64,000 nt of DNA. It comes from QHXQ01 sp036389395. GTDB taxonomy: Bacteria > Acidobacteriota > Blastocatellia > Pyrinomonadales > Pyrinomonadaceae. The stretch covers positions 1-64,000 of the forward strand of contig DASVPY010000029.1 in NCBI GenBank assembly GCA_036389395.1, in the 5' to 3' direction. A program made the position numbers and the translations under genes. Below, one piece after another: positions 29,039 through 38,387 of the stretch. Position 1 is the first letter of the stretch; each line of letters opens with the position of its first letter. Under the pieces are notes generated by a model. It was not told the origin of the DNA. It saw only the letters and a list, made by a program, of their open reading frames with translations, and searched no databases.

Positions 29039-30673
29039 TCAATCATCGCGGCGCGCCGCGACGGCCGGCGCGGCGGGCTTCGCGGCGCGCTCGTCCGCGG
29101 CGGGGAAGCTCAGGCGGAAGCAAGAGCCGCGCCCGCGCTCGCTCTCGACTTCGATCTCGCCGTCGTGCTCGCGCACGAGCTGGCGCACGACGACGAGGCC
29201 GAGACCCGTGCCGCGCCCGCGCGCCTTCGTCGTGTAGAGCGGGTCGAAGATGTGCGCGCGCACCTCCGCCGTCATGCCGCTGCCCGTGTCCGCGAACTCG
29301 ACGACGACGCGCCGCGCGGTCGCGCCGTTGCCGTTGGCGTCCGCGGCGTAGGTGCGGACGCGCAGCTCGCCGCCGCCGGGCATGGCGTCGAGCGCGTTGT
29401 TGACGAGGTTGAGGCAGACCTGTTGGAGCCGATCAGCGTCGCCCGCGATGGTCGGCAGCGGCTCGGCCAAGTCCGTGCGCAGGCGCACGCCGCGCGCGTC
29501 GAGCGCGGGCGCGACCGCGTCGAAGACGCGCGCGAGCAGCGCGTTCAACTCGACGGGCGCGCGCGCCGCCGGGCCGGGTCGCGTGCGGTCGAGCATCCGG
29601 CGCACGATGCGCTCGATGCGCTCGATCTGCGCGCTGATGGTGGCGAGGCGCGCGGCGGCGCGCTCGTCCGCGCCGAGCTGCGCGCTCAAGAGTTGCACGT
29701 GCCCGCTGATCAGGTTGAGCGGCGTGCCGACCTCGTGCGCGAACTGCGCCGCGGTCTGCCCGGCGGCGGCGAGCCGTTCGAGCTGACTCGACAACTGCCT
29801 CATGCGCAGTAGCTCCACGTTCTGCTCTTCGAGTTCGAGCTTCTGCGCTTCGACTTGTTCGTAACGCTGTTGCAGTTCGGTCGTCGCTTCGCGCACGCGC
29901 TCTTGCAGGACGCGGCGCTGCGCGTCGCGCTCGTCGGCGGCGGCGCGCAGGCGTCCGATCATGCGGTTGAAGCCGCGCGAGAGCAGCCCCAACTCGTCGG
30001 GCGCGCGCGCGGGGGCGCTCACGTTTAGGTCGCCGCCCTCGGCCCGCGCCATCGCGGCGAGCAGGCGCTCGACCGGGCGGTAGACGAGTTGGCGGAAGAG
30101 CAGGTACGTGCCGAGCGTGATGAGCGCGACGGCGAGGAGCGCCATCAGCGCGGCGGTGCGCTCGTAGCTGCGCGCGATGGTCGGCGCGTCTTCGAGTTGC
30201 TCGACCAACTCGACCGCGCCGCTGAAGCGCGCGCCCTCTTTGACGGGCGCGAAGACGCGGTAGAGCGACGCACTCGCGCCCGCGGGCCGCGCGGCGACGG
30301 CGCGCGCCGCCTGCCCGTTGCGCAAGGCCGTCTTGATCTCTTCGGGGATGTCGGCGGGGCCGGCGTCGCCCGCCGTGGCCGTCGGCTCGAAGACGCCGCC
30401 GACGCGCGCCCAGACGCGCACGGCCACGACGCCGGGGCGCGCGCCGCGCACGAGCGCCGCCGCCTGCGCCAAGGTCTGCGGGTCGCGCGGCGCGGGCATG
30501 GCGCTGATCTGCTCGGCGAAGCTGAGCGCCTGAAGCTCTGCGCGCGCCTTCTGCTCGTCGCGCACGATGTCGGCGACGCGCGCCGTCGTGTAGGCGAGCG
30601 CCGCCGCCAGCACCGCGACTGTAATCGCCGACGCCAGCAGCGTCGTCTTCGTGTGCAGCTTCAGAGGACGCAT
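29039..30673 (-). CDS. Sensor histidine kinase, HAMP type
   Basis: This 544-residue protein starts at ATG 30673. It has a first membrane helix (about 10-30), a periplasmic sensor domain (about 35-170), a second helix (about 174-195), HAMP (about 195-250), a coiled coil, HisKA with FAHEVGTPLN (His313), and HATPase_c (NNALDAMPGG, DTGSGM, GRGTGLGL). It is the cognate kinase for the downstream NtrC-type regulator. The ATG is preceded by a nested inverted repeat that leaves no normal ribosome-binding site, so translation may depend on structure or be leaderless-like. The stimulus is unknown. Confidence 0.95.
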   Translation of the reverse strand: MRPLKLHTKTTLLASAITVAVLAAALAYTTARVADIVRDEQKARAELQALSFAEQISAMPAPRDPQTLAQAAALVRGARPGVVAVRVWARVGGVFEPTATAGDAGPADIPEEIKTALRNGQAARAVAARPAGASASLYRVFAPVKEGARFSGAVELVEQLEDAPTIARSYERTAALMALLAVALITLGTYLLFRQLVYRPVERLLAAMARAEGGDLNVSAPARAPDELGLLSRGFNRMIGRLRAAADERDAQRRVLQERVREATTELQQRYEQVEAQKLELEEQNVELLRMRQLSSQLERLAAAGQTAAQFAHEVGTPLNLISGHVQLLSAQLGADERAAARLATISAQIERIERIVRRMLDRTRPGPAARAPVELNALLARVFDAVAPALDARGVRLRTDLAEPLPTIAGDADRLQQVCLNLVNNALDAMPGGGELRVRTYAADANGNGATARRVVVEFADTGSGMTAEVRAHIFDPLYTTKARGRGTGLGLVVVRQLVREHDGEIEVESERGRGSCFRLSFPAADERAAKPAAPAVAARRDD

Positions 30674-30677
30674 GAGC

Positions 30678-30843
30678 GGATGAGGGCTGAGGGCTGAGGG
30701 CTGAGGGCTGAAGAATTGAGAAGCCAGGAGTCAGAAGCCAGAAGCCGGAAGTTGAAATGCGGACGTGCGCTCGTGTCTTCCCTTCTAGCTCCTGACTCCT
30801 GGCTTCTGTTCCTATTCATCCCTCAGCCCTCAGCCCTCATCCC
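30678..30843. repeat. Nested heptad inverted repeat, GGGCTGA outside and AGAAGCCAG inside
   Basis: Outer left arm: GGGCTGA repeated four times (30683-30711); outer right arm: TCAGCCC units at 30822-30840. Inner left arm around 30719-30750 (AGAAGCCAGGAGTCAGAAGC); inner right arm 30783-30808 (CTCCTGACTCCTGGCTTCTG). The element starts five bases before the ATG of the histidine kinase and so forms its leader. Confidence 0.88.
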
Positions 30844-30912
30844 TTGGCATAACGGTTGCTCCCGGCGCAGCATAGCGCACGGCGCGCCGCGCGCGGAAGG
30901 GTAGCAGGAGCG

Positions 30913-31050
30913 TTGCTGTTTTTCGCCGTCTTATTCGTGTTAGCCGTCGCGGTGCTGGTGCTCGTGCTGACGTTGGAGCAGCGCGGCGACCCGCGCCTGC
31001 TCGAACGCAAGTACGCCGAGAAGCGCCGCCCGCCCGGCGCGAAAGACTGA
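30913..31050 (+). CDS. Possible small single-helix membrane protein
   Basis: A TTG at 30913 preceded by AGGAG would start a 45-residue protein with one strong membrane helix (LFFAVLFVLAVAVLVLVLTL) and a basic tail (LERKYAEKRRPPGAKD). The frame also extends upstream to TTG 30856 but that part is Arg-rich and less convincing. No domain is recognised. The hydrophobic plus basic pattern supports a real peptide, but the short length and non-ATG start keep this tentative. Confidence 0.35.
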   Translation: MLFFAVLFVLAVAVLVLVLTLEQRGDPRLLERKYAEKRRPPGAKD

Positions 31051-31120
31051 TACGGCGGGCCGCGAAGGACGCAAAGGAAGTCACTGTCATCAGGCTTTTC
31101 AAACAGCTTCTAAGAGACGA

Positions 31121-31153
31121 GAAGGGCGGGACGATGCGGCCGTCCCGCCCTTC
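31121..31153. terminator. Hairpin between convergent small genes
   Basis: A 13-bp perfect stem (GAAGGGCGGGACG with CGTCCCGCCCTTC, loop 31134-31140) lies 31 bases after the stop of the small secreted protein gene. The tails are only weakly T-rich on either strand. Confidence 0.65.
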
Positions 31154-31184
31154 TCCTTCAGGCACTCTGAGCCGCCGGGGCGGG

Positions 31185-31397
31185 CTAGGTGTTGGAGTTG
31201 CCGGTGTTCGTGTTCGTGGTGCGGCGGTGGCGGCGGACGCGGCGGCGGTAGTGGCGGCGGCGGCGCGTGCCGCCCGTCTTCGTCGTCGTGCTGCTGACCG
31301 AGGTGGTGGTGCTGGTGTTGGAGTTCTGCGCGAACGCTGCGCCGCCGAGGCTGAGCACGAACGCGAGCGCCAGCGCGAGGCTGATCGTCCTTCTCAC
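31185..31397 (-). CDS. Small secreted Thr/Asn- and Arg-rich protein, unknown function
   Basis: A GTG at 31397 preceded by AGGAGAAGAG starts a 70-residue protein; the frame is open upstream to 31505 but that part looks non-coding. A signal peptide (ISLALALAFVLSLGGAAFAQ) is followed by a Ser/Thr/Asn-rich stretch, an intensely basic patch (RRRRHYRRRVRRHRR) and a TNTNTGNSNT tail. It resembles in style the secreted protein at 3593-3955. Function is unknown; an exported basic peptide that binds anionic polymers is one possibility. Confidence 0.6.
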   Translation of the reverse strand: MRRTISLALALAFVLSLGGAAFAQNSNTSTTTSVSSTTTKTGGTRRRRHYRRRVRRHRRTTNTNTGNSNT

Positions 31398-31723
31398 GAT
31401 TCTCTTCTCCTTCTGTGATCGCGGCGGCGTGCGGGCCGCCGAAGTGGTTAAAACTAACCGGAGCGGGCGGGACGTGGCGCGCGCCCGCCGGAGAGCCGGA
31501 CGCACGCCGCGCCCCGCCCGCTACGTCACCTACGCAACACACATTCGGGCAAAGTGTGTGCCGCGGCCCGCGCCCGCCGCGCCGCGCAAAATTAAGCCCT
31601 TCGCCGCCGCGCCGCGCCTTCGACCGCCCTCCGCCCGCGCGCCCCGTGTGGCAGCCTGCCCCGCCCCGCGCACAACCGCCACAGGAAAGGCGGGTGGCAA
31701 ACGTGAGGAGACGAAGAAGAGGT

Positions 31724-31863
31724 AGTGTCCTAAACCGCTCAAGCCTCCGTGCGTCCTCTGTGTGCTCTGTGTCTGCGGTGGTGAACGCTGCTCACACGGG
31801 CATTCACCACCGAGATACAGAGGGCACAGAGGACGCACGGAGGCTTGAGCGATTTAGGACACT
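31724..31863. repeat. 140-bp inverted repeat, MITE-like
   Basis: Arms 31724-31785 and 31803-31863 are complementary over about 61 bases with a handful of mismatches and a 17-base loop. The termini are AGTGTCCTAAA and TTTAGGACACT. The inner part carries the CCTCTGTGTGCTCTGTGTC motif shared with the CACAGAGGA family. No transposase is encoded, so it could be a non-autonomous element or a palindromic unit. Confidence 0.9.
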
Positions 31864-31866
31864 GGT

Positions 31867-31907
31867 GGAAAAAGCCGGGCGCGTGAGCTTGCGGCTCGCG
31901 CGCCCGG
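31867..31907 (-). terminator. Rho-independent terminator of the DUF4097 gene
   Basis: On the minus strand a stem of 13-14 bp (outer arms CCGGGCGCG and CGCGCCCGG, inner GAGC/GCTC) is followed by CTTTTTCC. It lies 27 bases beyond the stop at 31935. Confidence 0.85.
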
Positions 31908-31934
31908 TTCGTCTTCAACTTTTGCCTTTTGCCT

Positions 31935-33113
31935 TTATTTTTTGATCTTGATGTTGCCGCTGACGGTGCGGACGGCGAGCGGGGGGCCGCCGCGGCCGAT
32001 GGGGCCGGCGGCGTGTTGGCCGACGAGGCGCTTCTCGACCTTCAGGCCGAGCGAGTCGGCCAGGATGATCTGGCCGCCGACGGTGTCGGCCTGCACCTCG
32101 ACGTTGGCCTCTTCGCCCAGCTCGATCTCGACGTTGCCGCTGACGGCGTTGAAGCTCTGCGGCGCGCCCTCGCCCGCGTCGGCGAGTACGATCTTGGTGT
32201 TGCCGCTGACGGTCTTGGTCGTGACCGCGCCGCTCACGTCTTCGAGCTTGAGGTTGCCGTTCTGGGCCGTGACCTCGATCTGGCCGTGGACGCCGGAGAG
32301 CTTCACGTTGCCGTTGGTGGCGCTCAGGCGGACGTGCGCGAGCCGGCGCGGGAGGCGCACCTCGTAGGTCACGTCCTCGACGCCGCCGCCCGGCGAGGTG
32401 CGTAGCTCAAGCCGGTCGGGCGCGTGCTGCACTTTGATCTCGGCCGCCGCGCGCTCTTCGGGGTCGCCGCCGTGCTTGATCACTTTGACCTCGGCCTGAT
32501 CCTCGTCCCAGCCTTCGACCTTGATGTCGCCGTTCAGGTTCGACAACTCGAACTGCCCCGCGCCCGGCGCGAGCGGGTAGGTCTTGGTGATGACGGTCTT
32601 GTCGTCGGACACGTCGGCGTTCTCTTCGTCGAGCGTGTCGAACTCGCCGGCCGCGCCGGGTTCGGGCGGTTCGGGCACGGCGGGCGGGTGCGGGACGGCG
32701 GGCGGGCGCGGCGGGTTGACGACGATCCTGCGGGCCGTCGTGCCCGACTGCGCGGCGCGCAGCGCGAAGAAGATGCCGAGGCAGACGGTCGTCAACCCGA
32801 GCACGACGACGACTGCGAGCAGCGCGACCCAGCCCGCGCCGAGACCCCGCCGCGCGGGCGCGACGGGCGGCGCACTGGCCAGCGGCACGACCTGCTGCGG
32901 CGGCTGGTAGGCCGCGCCCGTCGCGCGCGCGCCGAAGCCGGGGTCGGTCTTGTGCCCGCCGCCCAGGGGTTCGGTGGCCGCGGGCGCTTGGCCGGGCAGG
33001 ATGCGCGTGGCCACGTCTTCGTGCGTGAGCTGACTCGTGCGCGCGCCGCACTGGCGGCAGAACTGCTGCCCCGCGAACAGCTCCGCGCCGCAATTCCTAC
33101 ATCGCTCTGTCAT
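31935..33113 (-). CDS. Zinc-ribbon membrane protein with DUF4097 beta-helix domain
   Basis: ATG at 33113 starts MTERCRNCGAELFAGQQFC, a zinc ribbon with two CxxC-type pairs (CRNCG, CRQCG). A Pro-rich linker and one membrane helix (about 130-155, WVALLAVVVVLGLTTVCLG) follow. The exported part (about 190-392) is a DUF4097 right-handed beta-helix with repeats such as NGDIKVEGW, NGNVKLSG, NGNLKLED, SGNTKIVL and SGNIKIKK. The upstream extension to 33272 is not needed. DUF4097 proteins are common envelope proteins of unknown function. The zinc ribbon should lie in the cytosol. Confidence 0.85.
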   Translation of the reverse strand: MTERCRNCGAELFAGQQFCRQCGARTSQLTHEDVATRILPGQAPAATEPLGGGHKTDPGFGARATGAAYQPPQQVVPLASAPPVAPARRGLGAGWVALLAVVVVLGLTTVCLGIFFALRAAQSGTTARRIVVNPPRPPAVPHPPAVPEPPEPGAAGEFDTLDEENADVSDDKTVITKTYPLAPGAGQFELSNLNGDIKVEGWDEDQAEVKVIKHGGDPEERAAAEIKVQHAPDRLELRTSPGGGVEDVTYEVRLPRRLAHVRLSATNGNVKLSGVHGQIEVTAQNGNLKLEDVSGAVTTKTVSGNTKIVLADAGEGAPQSFNAVSGNVEIELGEEANVEVQADTVGGQIILADSLGLKVEKRLVGQHAAGPIGRGGPPLAVRTVSGNIKIKK

Positions 33114-33269
33114 AAGTCTTAACCGCCGTCGAAGTGTCCGGGTCGTTAGGGTCGGGCGTTGCCGATTGTAACGGGCCGGCGCGCGGGCGCACAAACCAGC
33201 CCCCGCGCCTCTCGCCTCGCCGTCGTTCGTCGCCCTGCTGCGGTTTACGCCGGGCGGCGCGGCCGGGTT

Positions 33270-33302
33270 CAAAAAAGAACGCCCGGCCTAAGGGGCCGGG
33301 CG
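33270..33302 (-). terminator. Rho-independent terminator of the act-cox operon
   Basis: On the minus strand a 9-bp GC stem (CGCCCGGCC/GGCCGGGCG, loop CCTTA) is followed by TTCTTTTTTG. It lies 63 bases after coxD and closes the respiratory operon. Confidence 0.9.
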
Positions 33303-33364
33303 CGCGGGGCGGGCGCAAAAAGTGTCGGGCACTGGTATCGAGCGCCGGGGCGGGCGCGCGTTGG

Positions 33365-33670
33365 TCAGCGCGGGCCGGGCAGCCCGTAGGGGCGCGTCAG
33401 GTAGTCGCTCAGCGTCAGCGTGATCATGATGGCGAGCCAGAAGAAGCCGCTCACCACCACGACCCACGTCAGGCGCGGGCTGTAGCGCACGTGCATGAAG
33501 TAGAGGATGACCAGCACCGCCTTCGTGACCGCGATGGCGAGCGCGATGATCGTGTTGATGGACTCCGAGCCGAAGTCCACCCGCGACGCGAGGTAGGTGA
33601 CGACGGTCAGGACGATGAGCGCGCCGAAGATGACGAAGTAGACGCTGCGCGAGACGATGTGTTCCGACAT
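33365..33670 (-). CDS. coxD: Cytochrome c oxidase subunit IV (CoxD-like)
   Basis: This 101-residue protein has three membrane helices (about 10-28, 38-60, 70-92), typical of the bacterial caa3-type subunit IV family: YFVIFGALIVLTVVTYLAS, then VTKAVLVILYFMHVRYS. It lies 13 bases after coxC and is the last gene of the operon. The subunit probably stabilises the oxidase; it holds no cofactor. Confidence 0.93.
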   Translation of the reverse strand: MSEHIVSRSVYFVIFGALIVLTVVTYLASRVDFGSESINTIIALAIAVTKAVLVILYFMHVRYSPRLTWVVVVSGFFWLAIMITLTLSDYLTRPYGLPGPR

Positions 33671-33683
33671 GACTTGACGGCCC

Positions 33684-34382
33684 TCAGTGCAGGTGCGCCC
33701 CCAGCAGGTAGAGCAGCGGGAACAGGAAGATCCAGACGATGTCCACGAAGTGCCAGTAGAGGCCGGAGATTTCGACCGGCGCGTGGTACTCCGGCGTGTA
33801 GCGCCCGCGCCACGCGAAGTAGAGCAGGAAGGCCATGATGCCCAGCCCGATGATCATGTGCAGCGCGTGCAGCCCCGTCATGGCGAAGTAAATCCAGTAG
33901 AACATCTGCACGCCGTGGACGGTCGCGCCCGGCGGCAGGTGCTCAGTCCACTGGAAGCCGAGGCCGGGGAACAGGTGGTGCTCGAACTTGTCGGCGTACT
34001 CGAACGCTTTGACGACGAGGAAGGTCGCGCCCAGGATCATCGTCAGGATGATGAAGATGATCTGGTTGCGGCGGCTGCCGGTCTGCGCGTAGTAGACGGC
34101 GAGCGCCATGGTCAGGCTGCTACAGATCAGCACGACCGTGTTGAGCGCGCCGAGCCTGACGTTCAGGTGGTGGCTGCCGGCGGCGAACGAGGCGGCGTTG
34201 TACATCCGGTAGATGACGTAGCCGGTGAACAGCCCGCCGAAGAACATGATCTCGGTGAGCAGGAAGACCCACATGCCGAGCGCGCCCGCCTCGCGCTGCT
34301 GCTCCATGTTGTCGAAATGGTGTTGCAGCGCGGTGGCGGCGTGCGCGTCCGCCTCCGTTAAGTGTATGTCGGCCGCACTCAT
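33684..34382 (-). CDS. coxC: Cytochrome c oxidase subunit III
   Basis: This encodes 232 residues with five to six membrane helices. LGMWVFLLTEIMFFGGLFTG carries the conserved Glu of subunit III, and the end has ISGLYWHFVDIVWIFLFPLLY. The length is that of the short bacterial form without the first two helices of the mitochondrial protein. ATG at 34382 is preceded by GGAAGGGG. It follows coxA by 22 bases and stabilises proton uptake by subunit I. Confidence 0.96.
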   Translation of the reverse strand: MSAADIHLTEADAHAATALQHHFDNMEQQREAGALGMWVFLLTEIMFFGGLFTGYVIYRMYNAASFAAGSHHLNVRLGALNTVVLICSSLTMALAVYYAQTGSRRNQIIFIILTMILGATFLVVKAFEYADKFEHHLFPGLGFQWTEHLPPGATVHGVQMFYWIYFAMTGLHALHMIIGLGIMAFLLYFAWRGRYTPEYHAPVEISGLYWHFVDIVWIFLFPLLYLLGAHLH

Positions 34383-34404
34383 CTTCTTCGCGTCCCCTTC
34401 CGTG

Positions 34405-36171
<1,767 letters not shown>

Positions 36172-36261
36172 AAAGCCTCGTTAACGGACGCCGACTTAAA
36201 GATTATAGAAACCCTGGCGCGCCCCTTCACGCCGACGCGCCGGGCGCGCGCTTAAAAAACT

Positions 36262-37419
36262 TTACCGCGGCGGGCGCGCGCCGCCGCCCCCGCTCGGGGT
36301 CGTGCGCCCCGGCGGCACGACCCGCCGCGGCGAGGTCGCGCCGACGGGGTTCGACCGCTGCGTGTCGGGCTGGACGCCGGTCGTCGTGGTCGAGCCGGCG
36401 GCGGGCGCGGCCGTCGTCACCGTGCCGCCCTGCGCTTGCCCCGCGCCGGCCGTGCCGCCCTGCTGCGGCGCGGCGAGCGAGCGGACGTAGGCGATCAGGT
36501 TCAAGAGTTGCTCCTCCGTCACCTGCCCCTGGAACGAGGGCATCTGGACGGAGCCGAAGCCGAGCACGATCTTGGCCTGCGGGTTCAGGATCGACTCGCG
36601 GACGTAGGCCTCGTCGGCCAGCACGTCCTGCCCGTTCGTCATCTTCTGCGTCTTGCCGAAGACGCCGGTGAGCATGGGGCCGCGCCCCTGCGCGTCCATG
36701 CGGTGGCACGAGGCGCAGCCCAAACTCTGGAACAGCCTCTCGCCTTGGGCCGCGGGCGACTCGCTCGTCCCGCCCGCGAGCCAGGCTTGATAGTCGGCCG
36801 GCTCCAGCACCTCGACGTAGCCGATCATGCCCGAATGGTTCGTGCCGCAGTACTCGGTGCAGAACAGGTGGAAGCGGCCCGTCTTCGTGGCCTGGAACCA
36901 GACGTAGGTGTAGCGCCCCGGCACAACGTCGGAGCGGACGCGGAAGGCGGGCACGGCGAACGAGTGGATCACGTCCTCGGTCGTCATCGTCAGCTTGACC
37001 TTCGCGCCGAGTGGGACGTGCAGCTCGTTGATCTCGCGCTGCCCCTCTGTGTGCTGGAACTTCCACATCCACTGTTTGCCGACGACGAAAATCTCGATGG
37101 CGTCCGTCGGCGGCCGGTAGAGCGCGAAGAAGAGGCTCGCGCCCCACACGAAGATCGTCATCGCGATCAGGAGCGGGATAATCGTCCACATCACTTCCAG
37201 GGGGAGTGCGCCCGCGTTCGGGCGCGGAATCTCGTCGGGCGTGATGCGCCGGTAGCGCACCGAGAAGTAGAAGATCAGCACGACCACCAGCACGGTGAAG
37301 AAGAGCGTGATGGCGACGAGGTAGAGGTAGAGCGCGTCCACGTGGCCGGCGAGCGTCGAGGCCTGTTCGGGCGTGAACGGGATGCGCGGCAGATCGATCT
37401 TGGGCAAAGGAATTTGCAT
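36262..37419 (-). CDS. coxB: Cytochrome c oxidase subunit II with fused cytochrome c (caa3 type)
   Basis: ATG at 37419 (MQIPLPKIDLP) is chosen over upstream in-frame codons that overlap SCO1. It gives 385 residues. Two membrane helices (about 27-55 and 75-105) are followed by the CuA domain with FCTEYCGTNHSGM, which contains the C-x3-C-x3-H-type copper site, and then a cytochrome c domain with haem motif CASCH and Met ligand in VQMPSFQG. A long Gly/Thr/Pro tail ends the protein. It accepts electrons and feeds subunit I. It starts 5 bases after SCO1, in line with SCO1 loading its CuA. Confidence 0.96.
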   Translation of the reverse strand: MQIPLPKIDLPRIPFTPEQASTLAGHVDALYLYLVAITLFFTVLVVVLIFYFSVRYRRITPDEIPRPNAGALPLEVMWTIIPLLIAMTIFVWGASLFFALYRPPTDAIEIFVVGKQWMWKFQHTEGQREINELHVPLGAKVKLTMTTEDVIHSFAVPAFRVRSDVVPGRYTYVWFQATKTGRFHLFCTEYCGTNHSGMIGYVEVLEPADYQAWLAGGTSESPAAQGERLFQSLGCASCHRMDAQGRGPMLTGVFGKTQKMTNGQDVLADEAYVRESILNPQAKIVLGFGSVQMPSFQGQVTEEQLLNLIAYVRSLAAPQQGGTAGAGQAQGGTVTTAAPAAGSTTTTGVQPDTQRSNPVGATSPRRVVPPGRTTPSGGGGARPPR

Positions 37420-37424
37420 CGCGG

Positions 37425-38357
37425 TTAAGCCGTCCCTCCTGCGACCGACGCGCGCCGGTTCTGACTCGCGCCGCGGCGGCGCATGACGCCGATCAGGGCC
37501 ACCAGCCCCAACACCGTGACGACGCCGCACAGGCGCATGATGTTCATGATGGCGGGGCCGTAGCGGCCCGTCGTCGGGTCGTAGTGGTAGCAGTAGAGCA
37601 GCAGTTGATCCACGGGCGACCCCGTCTTGCCGGCCGAGGCCTCGACCAGCCCGAGGCGCAGCTCGCGCGGCGCGTACTCGATGCCGTAGAAGTAGTGCGA
37701 GAGTTGGCCGCCGGGCGTCGCCACCATGACGGCGCTCGCGTGCGCGAACTGGTTCGTGGCCTCGTCGAAGTAGTAGTGGAAGCCGGCGGCGGCGGTGACG
37801 GCGTCAATCGCCGCCTTGTCGCCCGTCAGGAAGTGCCAGCCCGCGGCCGTCTCCAGCCGCCGGTAGTCGTGCAGCACGGTCTCTTTTTTCTTGGCGGCGT
37901 CGGCGGGGCCCTCGCGCGGGTCGAAGCTCAGGACGACCACGTCGAAGTCCTTGCCGGGCGTGAGCGCGACGCCGCGCAGGCCCGAGACCAGCCCGTTGAG
38001 AATCTGGTTGCAGAGCATCGGGCATTTGTAATAGACGAGCGCGAAGGCGACCGGGCGCGGCCCCTTGAAGTAGTCGCCGAGCTTGACCGCGCGCCCCGCC
38101 TCGTCGCGCAAGGCCGCGTCGAGCGGCAACTGCGCGCCCAAACGCTGCTCGATGCGCACGTCCTTCAGCGCGGCCGGCGGCGTGTTGCTCGTCATCTTCC
38201 ACTGCGGCGGCTGCGCGTACTGCGCGAGGCAGTGGGCAGATGGCAGTAGGCAGTAGGCAGCGAGCAGCAACAGAACGCTCACGCGCGCCGCCGCCCGCCC
38301 GGCTGCCGTCTCGGTTGTGTGTGTCCTGTTTCTACGACTCACTGCTTTCGCCTTCAC
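37425..38357 (-). CDS. SCO1/SenC copper chaperone, membrane-anchored
   Basis: SCO proteins deliver copper to CuA of oxidase subunit II. The thioredoxin-like domain (about 60-270) holds KCPMLC (two Cys) and the distal His in FAHASAVM. A C-terminal membrane helix (about 278-300) ends RRRG. The start is uncertain: GTG 38357 lies inside a heptad repeat, and a GTG 15 bases downstream is also possible; no good ribosome-binding site is seen. The signal-peptide core AAYCLLPSAHCL (residues 33-44) is encoded by the other arm of the same repeat. The gene sits between an unknown membrane protein and coxB. Confidence 0.93.
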   Translation of the reverse strand: MKAKAVSRRNRTHTTETAAGRAAARVSVLLLLAAYCLLPSAHCLAQYAQPPQWKMTSNTPPAALKDVRIEQRLGAQLPLDAALRDEAGRAVKLGDYFKGPRPVAFALVYYKCPMLCNQILNGLVSGLRGVALTPGKDFDVVVLSFDPREGPADAAKKKETVLHDYRRLETAAGWHFLTGDKAAIDAVTAAAGFHYYFDEATNQFAHASAVMVATPGGQLSHYFYGIEYAPRELRLGLVEASAGKTGSPVDQLLLYCYHYDPTTGRYGPAIMNIMRLCGVVTVLGLVALIGVMRRRGASQNRRASVAGGTA

Positions 38358-38387
38358 TGCCTACTGCCGTCTGCCTACTGCCTACTG
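38228..38387. repeat. Heptad inverted repeat, GGCAGTA family, spanning the SCO1 start
   Basis: Left arm 38228-38260 (GGCAGTAGGCAGTAGGCAG at its right end) is complementary to right arm 38355-38387 (TGCCTAC units), each with a 7-base period. The right arm contains the stop of the upstream gene (38382-38384) and the likely GTG start of SCO1 (38357). The left arm encodes the hydrophobic core of the SCO1 signal peptide. Confidence 0.9.

Larger units (their letters stand above)
31398..31934. other. Intergenic region with MITE-like inverted repeat and terminator
   Basis: The 537-base gap contains a small dyad ACACAC/GTGTGT near 31538-31560, the 140-base inverted repeat at 31724-31863, the terminator at 31867-31907, and a short run TTTTGCCTTTTGCCTTT (7-nt period) at about 31920. 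No reading frame here is convincing. Confidence 0.6.
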
